From NCBI GenBank assembly GCA_022414725.1, contig CM039464.1, forward strand, positions 52,470,026 through 52,534,025: DNA of 64,000 bases, read 5' to 3'. The translations under genes were made by a program, and so were the position numbers. The notes under the pieces are model-generated. The model saw nothing but the letters and a program-made list of their open reading frames with translations. It did no database searches and was not told the origin of the DNA. Positions 11,901-20,778 of the stretch are shown here, piece after piece. Source of the DNA: Microglena sp. YARC. Taxonomy: Eukaryota > Chlorophyta > Chlorophyceae > Chlamydomonadales > Chlamydomonadaceae. The first letter of the stretch is position 1, and each line of letters starts with the position of its first letter.

Positions 11901-14900
11901 CCATTTGCCTTGCACATACGCACTGGATGTGCCATCTCTCCCACCCATTGCATCGCCTTCACAATGTAATGACCAGTCATTTGAATTTCCCTAAACCCTA
12001 AACCCTAAACCAGTCATTTGAATTTCTCGAGTCCTTCGTAGCCCTTCCTTCATGCGGAGCATTCTCGCCCTTGCACCGCTCATGAGCACGCCCATCCATT
12101 GTCTGCAACCTCTTCCTAGCGTACACGCTAGCTGATCGACCCCCTCCCCCTCACATGCATTTTGGGGTGCAAGAAGCAAGCAACAGGACCTACCAAGCTC
12201 GCTTTAAGAGACCCATAGACTGGAGGGCGCGGACCCAGCCCAGAGCACAAGCTAGCTGATCGACACCCTCCTGCTCCCATGCAAACCAGGGGCAAGAAGC
12301 AAGAAACAGAACCTACCTAGTTCGCTTTAAGAGACCCATAGACTGGAGGGCGCGGACCCAGCCCAGAGCACTAGCTAGCTGCTAGACACCCTCCTGCTCC
12401 CATGCAAACCAGGGGCAAGATGCAAGCAACAGGACCTACCAAGCTCGCTTTAAGAGACCCATAGACTGGAGGGCGCAGACCCAGCCCAGAGCACAAGCTA
12501 GCTGCTAGACACCCGCCACCTCCCATGCAAACCAGGGGCAAGACGCAAGAAACAGGACCTACCTAGCTCGCTTTAAGAGACCCATAGACTGGAGGGCGCG
12601 GACCCAGCCCAGAGCACAGGTAGCTGCTCGAAACCCGCCACCTCCCATGCAGATGGCAAAGTTGTCCTTAGCTTTGATGTGCTTCATGCTGAAGTCACCT
12701 GCAGGTGTGTGGGCAATCAGGGTGGTTAGGGCGGTTAGGGTGCTTCATGCTGAAGTCACCTGCAGGTGTGTGGGCAATCAGGGTGGTTAGGGCGGTTAGG
12801 GTGCTTCATGCTGAAGTCACCTGCAGGTGTGTGGGCAATCAGGGTGGTTAGGGCGGTTAGGGTGCTTCATGCTGAAGTCACCTGCAGGTGTGTGGGCAAT
12901 CAGGGTGGGTAGGGCGGTTAGGGTGGTTAAGGCGGTTCATGCTGTAGTCACCTGCATTTGTGTGGGAGAAAGGGCAGTTAGGGCGGTTCATGCTGTTAGG
13001 GCGGTTAGGGTGGTTAGGGCGGTTCATGCTGTTAGGGAGGTTAGGGAGGTTAATGCTGCAGTCACCTGCACATTAGCATGTACACTTTTCTTTTTTGCGG
13101 TTGGGCCAGTCCCTTAAGCCTAGCAGGCTAATCCTGGACTGTAGCATACATTTACATGGGAGACAAGTTCTATGCAGCGTCGCCTGCGACGCTAAAAAAT
13201 GGCGGAGAGTGATCACGAGGGAGCGACAGGTGGCAACGGAAGCGAGTTAGTTAAGAGGCCGTTGGCTGACGTGCCGGGCTTCATCACGGTCAGATGGATG
13301 GATGGTCCGACGGACAAATGGGTAACACCGGGGGCTCCTGCCCCCCAGAAGGGAGGGCTCCGCCCAAAACAGCAAGAAGACAGTTAGAGGTAACAGTAAC
13401 AAACATGATTGGAACGCTCCCGCCCCCCAGAAGGGGGGGCTCCGCCCAAAACAGCAAGGAGACAGTTAGAGGTAACAGTAACAAACATGATTGGAACGCG
13501 CCCGCCCCCCAGAAGGGGGGGCTCCGCCCAAAACAGCAAGGAGACAGTTAGAGGTAACAGTAACAAACATGATTGGAACGCTCCCGCCCCCCAGAAGGGG
13601 GGGGCTCCGCCCAAAACAGCAAGGAGACAGTTAGAGGTAACAGTAACAAACATGATTGGAACGCTCCCGCCCCCAGAAGGGGGGGCTTCGCCCAAAACGG
13701 CAAGGAGACAGTTAGAGGTAACAATAACAAACAGGATTGGAACGCTCCCGCCCCCAGAATGGGGGGCTCCGCCCAAAACGGCAAGGAGACAGTTAGAGGT
13801 AACAATAACAAACAGGATTGGAACATACATGTAAGTCATCAATTAACAGGAAGACAGGAAAAGGTAACAATAACAGAAAGGATGCCAATTAGGTTTGCCA
13901 GTCCCTTAAGCCTAGCAGGCTAATCCTGGACTGTAGCATACATTTACATGGGAGTCAAGTCCTAGGCAGTGTCGCCTGCGACGCTAAAAAATGGCGGAGA
14001 GTGACTGCGAGGGAGCGACAGGTGGCAACGGAAGCGAGTTAGTTACAAGGCCGTTGGCTGACGTGTCGGGCTTCATCACGGTCCGACGGATGGATGGTTC
14101 GACGGACAAAAGGGTAACACTGGGGGCTCCCGCCCCCCAGAAGGGGGGGCTCAGCCCAAAACAGCAAGAAGACAGTTAGAGGTTACAGTAACAAACGAGA
14201 TTGGAACACACATGTGAGTCATCAATCAACAGGAAGACAGGAAAAGGTAACAATAACAGAAAAGATGCCAATTAGGTTTGACCAGTCCTTTTCGCCTAGC
14301 AGGCTACCCCTGAACTGTAGCATACATTGAAATGGGGAACAAGTCCTATGCTGCGTTGCAAGCGACACGGAAAATTGGCGGAGAGTGTTTGCAACGGAAT
14401 GACAGGTGGCAATGGACTGGAGCTGACCAAAGCCAGTTAGTTATGAGACATTAGGCTGCCGTGTCAGGCTTCGTTTTTTGGTCGGTCAGTCGGGTGAATA
14501 TGGGGGCTCCTGCCCCCCAGGAGGGGGGGCTCCGCAAAAATAGCAAGTTGACAATTGAAGGTACCAATTATAATTCCTTAGCTATCAAAACTCCTAACAG
14601 ATAATCCCTTAAAATTCTTTTACCCTTTGAAGAGTTACAATAACTAATTTACCCTTTGAAGAGTTACAATAACTAATTTACCCTTTGAAAAGTTACAATA
14701 ACTAATTTACCCTTTGAAGAGTTACAATAACTAATTTACCCTTTGAAGAGTTACAATAACTAATTTACCCTTTGAAGAGTTACAATAACTAATTTACCCT
14801 TTGAAGAGTTGGAATAACTAATTTACCCTTTGAAGAGTTAGAATAACTAATTTACCCTTTGAAGAGTTACAATAACTAATTTACCCTTTGAAGAGTTACA

Positions 14901-16804
14901 ATAACTAATTTACCCTTTGAAGAGTTACGATAACTAATTTACCCTTTGAAGAGTTACAATAACTAATTTACCCTTTGAAGAGTTACAATAACTAATTGGC
15001 GGAGCCTCCCCTTCTGGGGGGCAGGGGTTCCCAGGGTTACCCCTTGTTCCGTTTGACCATCCGACCGACCGAAAAATTGAAGCCTGACACGTCAGCCAAC
15101 CATCTCATAACTAACTACCTTCAGTCAGCTCTATCGTTGCCACCTGGGCACCTGTTGTTCCGTTGCCAACACACTCCGCCAATTTTCCACGTCGCTTGCG
15201 ACTCAGCATAAGACTTGTTTTGTTTGTAACATTTATTGATTTAATAACACACGGGACTGGAGCATACATTGCACGAGTGAATGCATAATGGTTCCCTACA
15301 TCTATACATGCATGACCCCAACCTTCGACCCTAGACCCTACACCCATCTTGACCCAAACCCTAAACTTTACAACTTGGTGACCACATGCATTAAACCAGA
15401 TGCAGCATTTGTATACAGGATTGTATGCATGATGGTATCCTACACCTGTGCGTGCATGACCCCAACCCTAAACCTTAAACCCTGCACGACCCCAACCCTA
15501 AACCCTGCATGCCCCAACCGTAAACCCTGCAACTTGGTGACGGCATGCATTAAACAAGATTCAGCATGCGTACCCAAGATTGTATGCATGATGGTATCCT
15601 ACACATGTGCGTGCATGACCCCAACCCTAAACCTTAAACCCTGCACGACCCCAACCCTAAACCCTGCATGCCCCAACCGTAAACCCTGCAACTTGGTGAC
15701 TGCATGCATTAAACAAGATTCAGCATGCGTATACAAGATTGTTTGCATGATGGTACCCTTTCTGTGCATGACCTAATGATTAGCATTGATAGTCATATGA
15801 TATTAATATGTGTATTTTAAAAATGGTGTACAAATGCTGTAAAAATGGTATGCAAGTTTGTTTGCATTCTGATATACGACGTCTGGGTGTGCATGACCAC
15901 ATGCACTATTATTTACAGTCTTGTTAAGATGGTACGCGAATGGTGCCATAAGGTGTATTAAGTGTGCGTGTGTGTTGAACAGACCACATGCAGGTGTGCG
16001 CATGTATCAAGATTGTGCGTGTGCATGTACATGTGTCAGGACTGAATAAATGCGTGCGAATGTGTCAGTATTGTGCATGCGCATCAGCTATTAGGGTTTG
16101 TGCATGTGCGTGCGCATGTGTCAGGATTATGCATGTGCGTCAGCTGTTAGGGGTGGGTCTCACAAGCCCTACCAGTTACTCTTAGTGAGTCATCCCCCCA
16201 CACAAACCACCACCACCTCCACCACACACACAAACAAACGCATCCACACACACATACACACACACTGACCACCACACACGCACGCACACACCACACACAC
16301 ACAAGCCACACCACCACTACCACTTACCCTCGCCGATCTCCGAACACACACACAAACCACCACACACAAACCACCACACCACCACCACCACTTACCCTCG
16401 CCAATCTCCACACACACACACAAACTACCACACACACGCTCACACCACCACCACCACTTACCCTCGCCGATTTCCGGGTACTCCAAGGTGCCAGCAAGGG
16501 GATCTCCTGACCATGTGCTGACATTGATTTTGATTGGTTTATCACAGTTGGCAGATATCCTCTTCTTCCTGGCCTCTCCAGGGGAGGCCTTGGGAGCCTC
16601 CACCAGCTGGGGGACAGGTGGGGGGGGCTGGGCAGGAGCAGGGGTGGGGGGCTCTACAGCGGGGGGGGTCTTCTTGGGGGGCTCTGGGGGGATGGGCTGG
16701 GAGGGTTTCTCGGCTTTGGGGGTTGTACCGTCCAAGGACACGTACGACTGCTTGTCCGGGGTTACGTCCTGGACCGGGGCGGGTGAGCTCGATCCGCAAC
16801 CCAT
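7638..16804 (-). CDS. cPLA2/lysophospholipase-family enzyme with acylation-type N-terminus (4 exons, 633 aa)
   Basis: Rebuilt from exons 16462-16804, 12563-12698, 10782-11010 and 7638-8831. All introns are GT-AG, phases (1, 2, 0) agree, and the total is 1902 nt including TAA. It belongs to the cytosolic phospholipase A2/phospholipase B fold, which hydrolyses acyl esters of phospholipids or lysophospholipids with a Ser-Asp dyad. Visible motifs: oxyanion loop GGGGFRA at residues 133-139, nucleophile TNSGSTW with Ser166, and DGG with Asp425 just before a PALRRGV segment as in cPLA2. Residues 1-6 are MGCGSS, a classic N-myristoylation plus palmitoylation signal, followed by a Pro-rich linker to about residue 80. 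There is no C2 domain, so membrane attachment is probably by lipidation rather than calcium. The start is the first ATG of the exon and gives the acylation motif. Seven of its eight exon edges have duplicated decoys nearby. Substrate is unknown; the family call is firm. Confidence 0.9.
8880..9480 (-). repeat. Decoy copies of the phospholipase exon 4 5' edge
   Basis: In intron 3, about five copies of a ~100-bp unit carry the acceptor region and first ~35 nt of exon 4 (GCTCATGCTCTCCGACCAGG on the plus strand). They lie near 8900, 9040, 9140, 9245 and 9345, with a remnant near 9455. GTG-rich spacers and poly-G runs (8941-8983, 9380-9405) separate them. Only the copy at 8831 is continuous with the rest of the exon. 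Confidence 0.85.
9590..9785 (+). repeat. Two inverted copies of the exon 4 edge unit
   Basis: At about 9596-9655 and 9728-9785 the exon 4 edge unit appears in the opposite orientation (ACCTGGTCGGAGAGCATGGG), separated by a poly-C run at about 9689-9720. Together with the direct copies at 8880-9480 this forms a large imperfect inverted repeat within intron 3. Confidence 0.8.
9790..10430 (-). repeat. Four decoy copies of the exon 3 3' edge and donor
   Basis: Units of about 180 bp begin near 9795, 9960, 10135 and 10318, each containing CATTATCATCACCGTCAAAG or a close variant. On the minus strand this encodes the exon 3 tail (ELLDEAFDGDDN) followed by a GTGAGCATG donor. The real edge is at 10782. 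In the decoys the sequence just upstream (minus strand) ends in Pro/Ser-type low complexity instead of exon 3. Confidence 0.85.
10460..10742. mobile_element. hAT-like MITE, family D (283 bp) in an intron
   Basis: Starts CAGTGTTTTTTTTTC and ends AAATAAAAAACACTG, an inverted pair with CAGTG termini. Flanks GCCCCCCC and TCCCCCCC give a 7/8 target duplication, less convincing than other copies because the site is a C-run. The interior is GC-rich with repeated 'tgcgacc' palindromes. No reading frame of note. It lies between the last decoy and the genuine exon 3 edge. Confidence 0.6.
11100..11300 (-). repeat. Two decoy copies of the exon 3 5' edge
   Basis: Near 11110-11170 and 11235-11295 the segment 'ctgcttctagaagataaagg' and its continuation repeats the first part of exon 3 (true copy 10950-11010). 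The copies are mutated and lack the nucleophile codons. Confidence 0.7.
11302..11511. mobile_element. hAT-like MITE, family A (210 bp)
   Basis: Starts CAGGGATTTTTCCCGC with the GCTATATATAGCGATTGC core and ends CAGATTTGAAAAAATTATCACTG. It has the same structure as the copies at 23052 and 49454. It is inserted in intron 2 inside a 'gggtcagggag' repeat, so a clean target duplication is hard to define. Confidence 0.75.
11515..11985. other. Intron 2 filler with TATA microsatellite
   Basis: GGAGGGG-type repeats (11520-11650), then an AT dinucleotide-rich tract around 11710-11765 and unique sequence. No exon is supported here because exons 2 and 3 of the phospholipase join in phase without it. Confidence 0.5.
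11989..12008. repeat. Interstitial telomere tract (CCCTAAA)n
   Basis: Nearly three copies of CCCTAAA (the TTTAGGG class), flanked on both sides by the 17-bp direct repeat ACCAGTCATTTGAATTT (11972-11988 and 12009-12025). The flanking repeat suggests a one-step insertion, for example at a staggered double-strand break. Confidence 0.85.
12110..12562 (-). repeat. Decoy copies of the exon 2 3' edge and donor
   Basis: Units of about 120 bp near 12190, 12310, 12430 and (true) 12563 share CGCTTTAAGAGACCCATAGA. On the minus strand each ends the exon (SMGLLKRA) and then reads GGTAGGTCCTGTTTC, a donor. A partial fifth copy lies at 12110-12180. Decoys lack the GGGGFRA codons, which occur only in the last unit. 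Confidence 0.85.
12715..13075 (-). repeat. Decoy copies of the exon 2 5' edge and acceptor
   Basis: The 60-bp unit GTGCTTCATGCTGAAGTCAC plus 'ctgcaggtgtgtgggcaatcag' is repeated about four times (12738, 12798, 12858, then degenerate 12930-13070). Each carries the CTGCAG acceptor and the first codons of exon 2 (GDFSMKH). The genuine edge is 12698. Confidence 0.85.
13162..13366 (-). mobile_element. GGCGGAGCC element, copy 2
   Basis: Reverse-orientation copy, from ACAAGTTCTATGCAGCGTCG to GGGCTCCGCCC. It sits in intron 1 of the phospholipase gene. Its right end seeds the 82-bp array that follows. Confidence 0.8.
13367..13850. repeat. ~82-bp minisatellite derived from an element end, about 6 copies
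   Basis: Each unit joins the hairpin end of the GGCGGAGCC element (CCCCCCAGAAGGGGGGGCTC) to AACAGCAAGGAGACAGTTAG and 'aggtaacagtaacaaaca'. Open frames of 90-150 codons on both strands are repeat artefacts. Confidence 0.85.
13955..14161 (-). mobile_element. GGCGGAGCC element, copy 3
   Basis: Reverse-orientation copy nearly identical to copy 2, including about 70 bp of shared flank (CTTAAGCCTAGCAGGCTAAT). Copies 2 and 3 therefore arose by segmental duplication rather than independent insertion. Confidence 0.8.
14339..14541 (-). mobile_element. GGCGGAGCC element, copy 4
   Basis: Reverse-orientation copy, AACAAGTCCTATGCTGCG to GGGGGGCTCCGC, more diverged than copies 2 and 3 but with the related flank 'cctagcaggctacccctgaactgtagc'. 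Confidence 0.75.
14610..14995. repeat. 30-bp minisatellite, about 13 copies
   Basis: Unit TTTACCCTTTGAAGAGTTAC plus AATAACTAAT, nearly perfect. It lies between two oppositely oriented GGCGGAGCC elements in intron 1. Confidence 0.9.
14997..15219 (+). mobile_element. GGCGGAGCC element, copy 5
   Basis: Plus-orientation copy starting directly after the 30-bp array (TTGGCGGAGCCTCCCC) and ending CAGCATAAGACTTGTTT. With copy 4 it brackets the array as an inverted pair. Confidence 0.8.
15290..15775. repeat. Direct repeats rich in telomere-like CCCTAAA words
   Basis: About two and a half copies of a ~180-bp unit containing 'gaccccaaccctaaacc', 'gccccaaccgtaaaccctgc' and TTGTATGCATGATGGTA. The CCCTAAAC words suggest ancient telomeric sequence that later amplified. 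Confidence 0.7.
15780..16190. repeat. TG/CA-rich degenerate repeat in intron 1
   Basis: Irregular 'gtgcatgtgcgtgcgcatgtgtcagga' words at about 15960-16160. No gene seen. Confidence 0.5.
16320..16440 (-). repeat. Two decoy copies of the exon 1 3' edge and donor
   Basis: CACTTACCCTCGCCGATCTC at about 16320 and its variant at about 16390 repeat the exon 1 end (true copy 16455-16480). Each gives EIGEG followed by GTAAGTGG on the minus strand, in a CACACA-rich spacer. Confidence 0.85.
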
Positions 16805-17808
16805 GCTTACGATAGGCGGTGGGGGAAGAAGCTAGAGGTGTGTTAGATGATGCGTTGATATCGGGTGTGAGACAGAAAAATCGGCGTGTCTTAAGGAAGC
16901 TATCCGGAGGGGGTCCTCGCACAACACCAGTGGGGTGAGAAGGCTATGGGGAGCGGAATGTAGTGGGGGGGGAGGGCGGAAGTGGAGAAGAAAAGGTAGC
17001 AGATTCCAGACAAAGTGACAAAGGGTGGATGGCGACCTGCTCAGTTTCAGACGCACGGGATAACAGTTGAGTGGGAAGTGAACATGCACCATTGCCGAGT
17101 TGATGAGAGGTGCTGGATAATTCAAGCAGCAGCCTGGTCAGTACAAAAGTAGGTTCAAGCATTCAAGCAGCAGACGGGGAAGTACCGAACGCGCCGGCTT
17201 AGTTGATTAATCGATGGCCACCACATAAATGACATGTGAAGGGTGGCAGTCCGGTTTGCTGCCATGGACAGCCACGCAAATTTCGTGCTGTTAATTCTAC
17301 AGCGAATGCAGCAACAGCAGAAGCGTTTGGGTTGAAGGAGCCATGGCGGTGGTGGTGATGGACCCAAGGATGAGGAACGCGTGATTGGATGCTTCGATGG
17401 CTTGCCTAGTTCTAAATGCTATGCGGGTCCAATTTATATGCAACGCATGAAGAACAGACTTACGAGTTTGGGGGGAAAGCAATGGTGGATGCTACAGGAC
17501 TTCGCGTTTATCTTCGGGCAATTAATGAATACTAAGGACCTCTGAAAGGGTTGGTACAGCTGCTTGCAATAAACTAGCTAGCAAAACTCGAACGGATATT
17601 TTTGATGCGAACTAATGCTTGTGCACGACAAAGCTTGTCGGATACAAGTTATTGAACTTCGCCCGTCCTTCCCTCGCGTATCCATGGACGGACACACAAG
17701 ACGTACATCGGCGGTACCGTTCTCGGCTGAAGTCTGTGACCTGGACTTCAAACTATCTAATCCGCTTCTGGTTTCCCTGGGTATCGCACAGGGGGACTTG
17801 GAATTGGA

Positions 17809-17842
<34 letters not shown>

Positions 17843-18370
17843 GCACGTAGAACGCAGAAACCAGAGCCAAGAACCCACTATCCGCGAATCAATAAAATCA
17901 AGCAAACCATACGTCTACCACGTCTGCAGAATAGCAGGCATCTTCTTTACATAACGGGCGGTCACCTCCCAGTTTGCGGCCACCTCCCAGTTGGTCTGTT
18001 CGTGTAACCCTGGCCCTAACTGGCACCTGGCCCTGTTTTACACCCTGGCTTCGGTCAGCTGCACTCGATTCCGGTGCCACCTGCCGCTCCGTTAGGTAAT
18101 TATTTTGCCAACATTTCACGCAAAGTTTCCGCGTCGCTTGTCGTCACGCACATCTTGACATGTTTTCAGATTCTGACTGGGACGTGCGTTTCCCCCTGGG
18201 TTTCACAGGTTTTCACGCACATTTTGGGGGTGCCGTACTGCCGTTGCCTATATCCCGTAAGCTATCCGAGGGCATGGAACAACCCTGGTCTTGGCTACTG
18301 GATCGCAGGATTTTTTTCCACATCTGAAAGTGGGTTTTTTTCTAGCTTAATGGTCTGCTCAGGGTACAGC
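16805..18370. other. Region upstream of the phospholipase gene, no gene recognised
   Basis: Single-copy DNA interrupted by a poly-G run at about 17810-17840. A decayed GGCGGAGCC-family remnant lies at about 18040-18160 (TTCGGTCAGCTGCACTCG, then GCGTCGCTTG). The promoter of the phospholipase gene presumably lies in 16805-17300, but no core element can be named. Confidence 0.4.
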
Positions 18371-18611
18371 CAGTGATTTTTGTTTTTAATCTGTAAGTGG
18401 GTTTTTTCTAGCTTTGGGGTTGTAGGCCTCGTCCAGGGACAGCGTTATAGTGTTCGTTACAGTTTTTACAGCTTTTTACAGGTTGTGGTAGCTTTGGAGC
18501 TTTGTAGCCATTTGGGGCACACACAAAAACTTATCCCCCCCCCCCCGATAATATCTGGAAAACGGGGTCAAAACTAGCAATCGCTATAAATAGCGGAAAT
18601 AAAAAGCCCTG
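18371..18611. mobile_element. hAT-like MITE, family A (inverted copy)
   Basis: Runs from CAGTGATTTTTG to AAATAAAAAGCCCTG with the family A interior in reverse (AAACGGGGTCAAAACTAGCA). Flanks do not show a clear target duplication. A second partial end lies just upstream at about 18310-18350. Confidence 0.65.
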
Positions 18612-18654
18612 ACGTAAGGCATCCGAAGGCTTTTAACAACCCTGGTCTTGGCTA

Positions 18655-18840
18655 CGAGGTCGCAACCTGCAAGTGAGTTTTCTAGCTTTAAGGCATTAGG
18701 CCTCCTCCAGAGACAGCGTGTTTATAGCTTTTATAGCTGTTTTAGCCATGTACAGGGGGGGGGGGTAATTTTATTGTGGAAAGTGGGCCAAATTGGGGTC
18801 AAAAATAGCGACCGCTATATATAACGGGAAACAATCCCTG
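18655..18840. mobile_element. hAT-like MITE, family A (truncated copy)
   Basis: Same orientation as the previous copy, missing its left end. It contains GGCATTAGGCCTCCTCC and GGGGTCAAAAATAGCGACCG and ends ACAATCCCTG. Its position next to the 18371 copy suggests a tandem segmental duplication. Confidence 0.6.
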
Positions 18841-19173
18841 GTGGTACGTGACTTGTAAGGCTACTCGTCATTCAAACAAGTGACACCGGGCTAGTACACA
18901 ATACACCGTACAGGGAATTAGTAATTTGAAACCATTACCTTTCATGCCTAGTAACCCTAGTCATCAATCAAACAAGCATGAGATCATGCTATCGCCTTGC
19001 CTCCCATTGCTTTTCTATTCCTAAGTTCTGATGCTAATATAACTACATTAACTACGCTATAACCTTGTAAAAATAATTGTGAATATAACTACATTAACTA
19101 CGCTATAACCTTGTAACAATTATTGTGAATATAACTACCACAGCAAAACCGTACAGCGAATTGGTAGTTTGGA
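18841..19173. repeat. Short tandem duplication 3' of the BLOC-1 gene
   Basis: The words 'gaatataactacattaact' and 'acgctataaccttgtaa' are repeated two to three times between about 19030 and 19140. No coding signal. Confidence 0.5.
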
Positions 19174-20719
19174 TCATTTACTTGTCATGCCTAGTCCCCA
19201 ATCAAAGAAGCCCGAGGGCTCTGCTATTCCCAAGTTCTGAGCCATGCGCCGGCTTTGAGCATCCAGGCTGTCAACAAGAGTTGTCAGTTTGTCCAGCTGT
19301 ACTTCATACTCGTCAAGTGAATCAATGGACGCTTGCACTGGTGCCTGGGGAGGGCGGGGGGGGGGGGGGGGTCAGTTCATCAGTGCCTTTTCCTTTTAGC
19401 CCCTCTGTCACAGTTGGGCGACTCACTTTAGCCTATTTGGCCTACCCCTGGGGCCCTGGACTGTAACAACATACATACAATCCCTAACTGCTAAAACGTA
19501 GTTAATTGGAAGACGTATCCTGTTAAACCAATTCAAAGGTTCCTGAGGGAGAGGAGGAGGTGTGTTCCGGGTGGAGGGTGACACAAATAGACGTATACAA
19601 ATATAATTATATATAAAATATACTTTATCCGATATATGAAATATACCCCGATTATCCAAAATATATAAATATACTTTATCAGATGCAATTGAAATTGAAA
19701 TTGAAATTGTTACATCCGAGTATCAGATGTATTATATATGTCATAAAAAGCTTGCACAGGTTCCTGAGAGAGGCAAGAAGGTGTGGTCCGGTTGGAGGGT
19801 TTCACAAGCAGACGTATGAAAATAAAAGAAAACTGATCATATTTATTACAAATAATGCCAGGATACTGTAAATACAAAATAAACCTTGCGCAGGTGCCCG
19901 AGGGAGGAAAGGAGGAGGTGTGATCCGAGTGGGAAGGTTACTCAAACCTATGTGTAAAAAAAAAACATAATAATACCGCAATGTGTGTGTGAATGTATAA
20001 TATATTATATATAGTCCAAAGGTATGCAAACAGGATAAAGGGACTATATTTGTACCACCCACCCACCCACCCCCACCCCCACCCCCACACATAACTAACC
20101 TGCTTTTCCTTCAGCTGTTGGCCAAAGCTAGCAAGCGCGGTCGCCACATCAGCCATGTGACTGTACTTTGCAAGCAGGGCCTCGTTCATGGCGGTCAACA
20201 GCTCCCATCCCAAGCTCCCTCTTTCTAAGCCTGCTTCTAAGGAAGACCGGGCATGGGCTAAGCCCTTCTCGAGCTCTGCTCTCAACTCAGGGCGAAGCAC
20301 TTGCTGTGCAGTGCTCACACCTACAGTAGGAGGAATGTGTGAGTGCGTGTGAGTATTGGGGGGGGGGAGGCGGTGGGTGAGTGGGTGGTGGTGGGGGGGC
20401 TGTAAGGTGGTGAGGTATGTGTGCACACTAGATTCCCATGGGCTAATTCCCTCGAGCTCTGCTCTCAACTCAGGGCGAAGCAATTGCTGTGCGGTGCTCA
20501 CACCTACATTGAAAGAAGAAGGAGAAGAACTGTTACATTTTTTTCAGCCTCTCTAAGCCAGCCTCTAAAGAGGACCAGGCGTGGGCTTAGCCCCCCCTTC
20601 TCTCTCATGCTCTCAACTCGGGTGAAGAATCTGCTGTGCTGTGCTCACGCAGTAATGAGAACGCCTGGTGGGGCGTGGTATGAAGGGAGCCCCCTCTGTT
20701 TAATTATTTATTTTATCAT

Positions 20720-20778
<59 letters not shown>

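Noticed and set aside
13384..13923. Open frames of 92-152 codons on both strands in the 82-bp array
   Set aside because: Repeat of an element hairpin; both strands are open with the same period.
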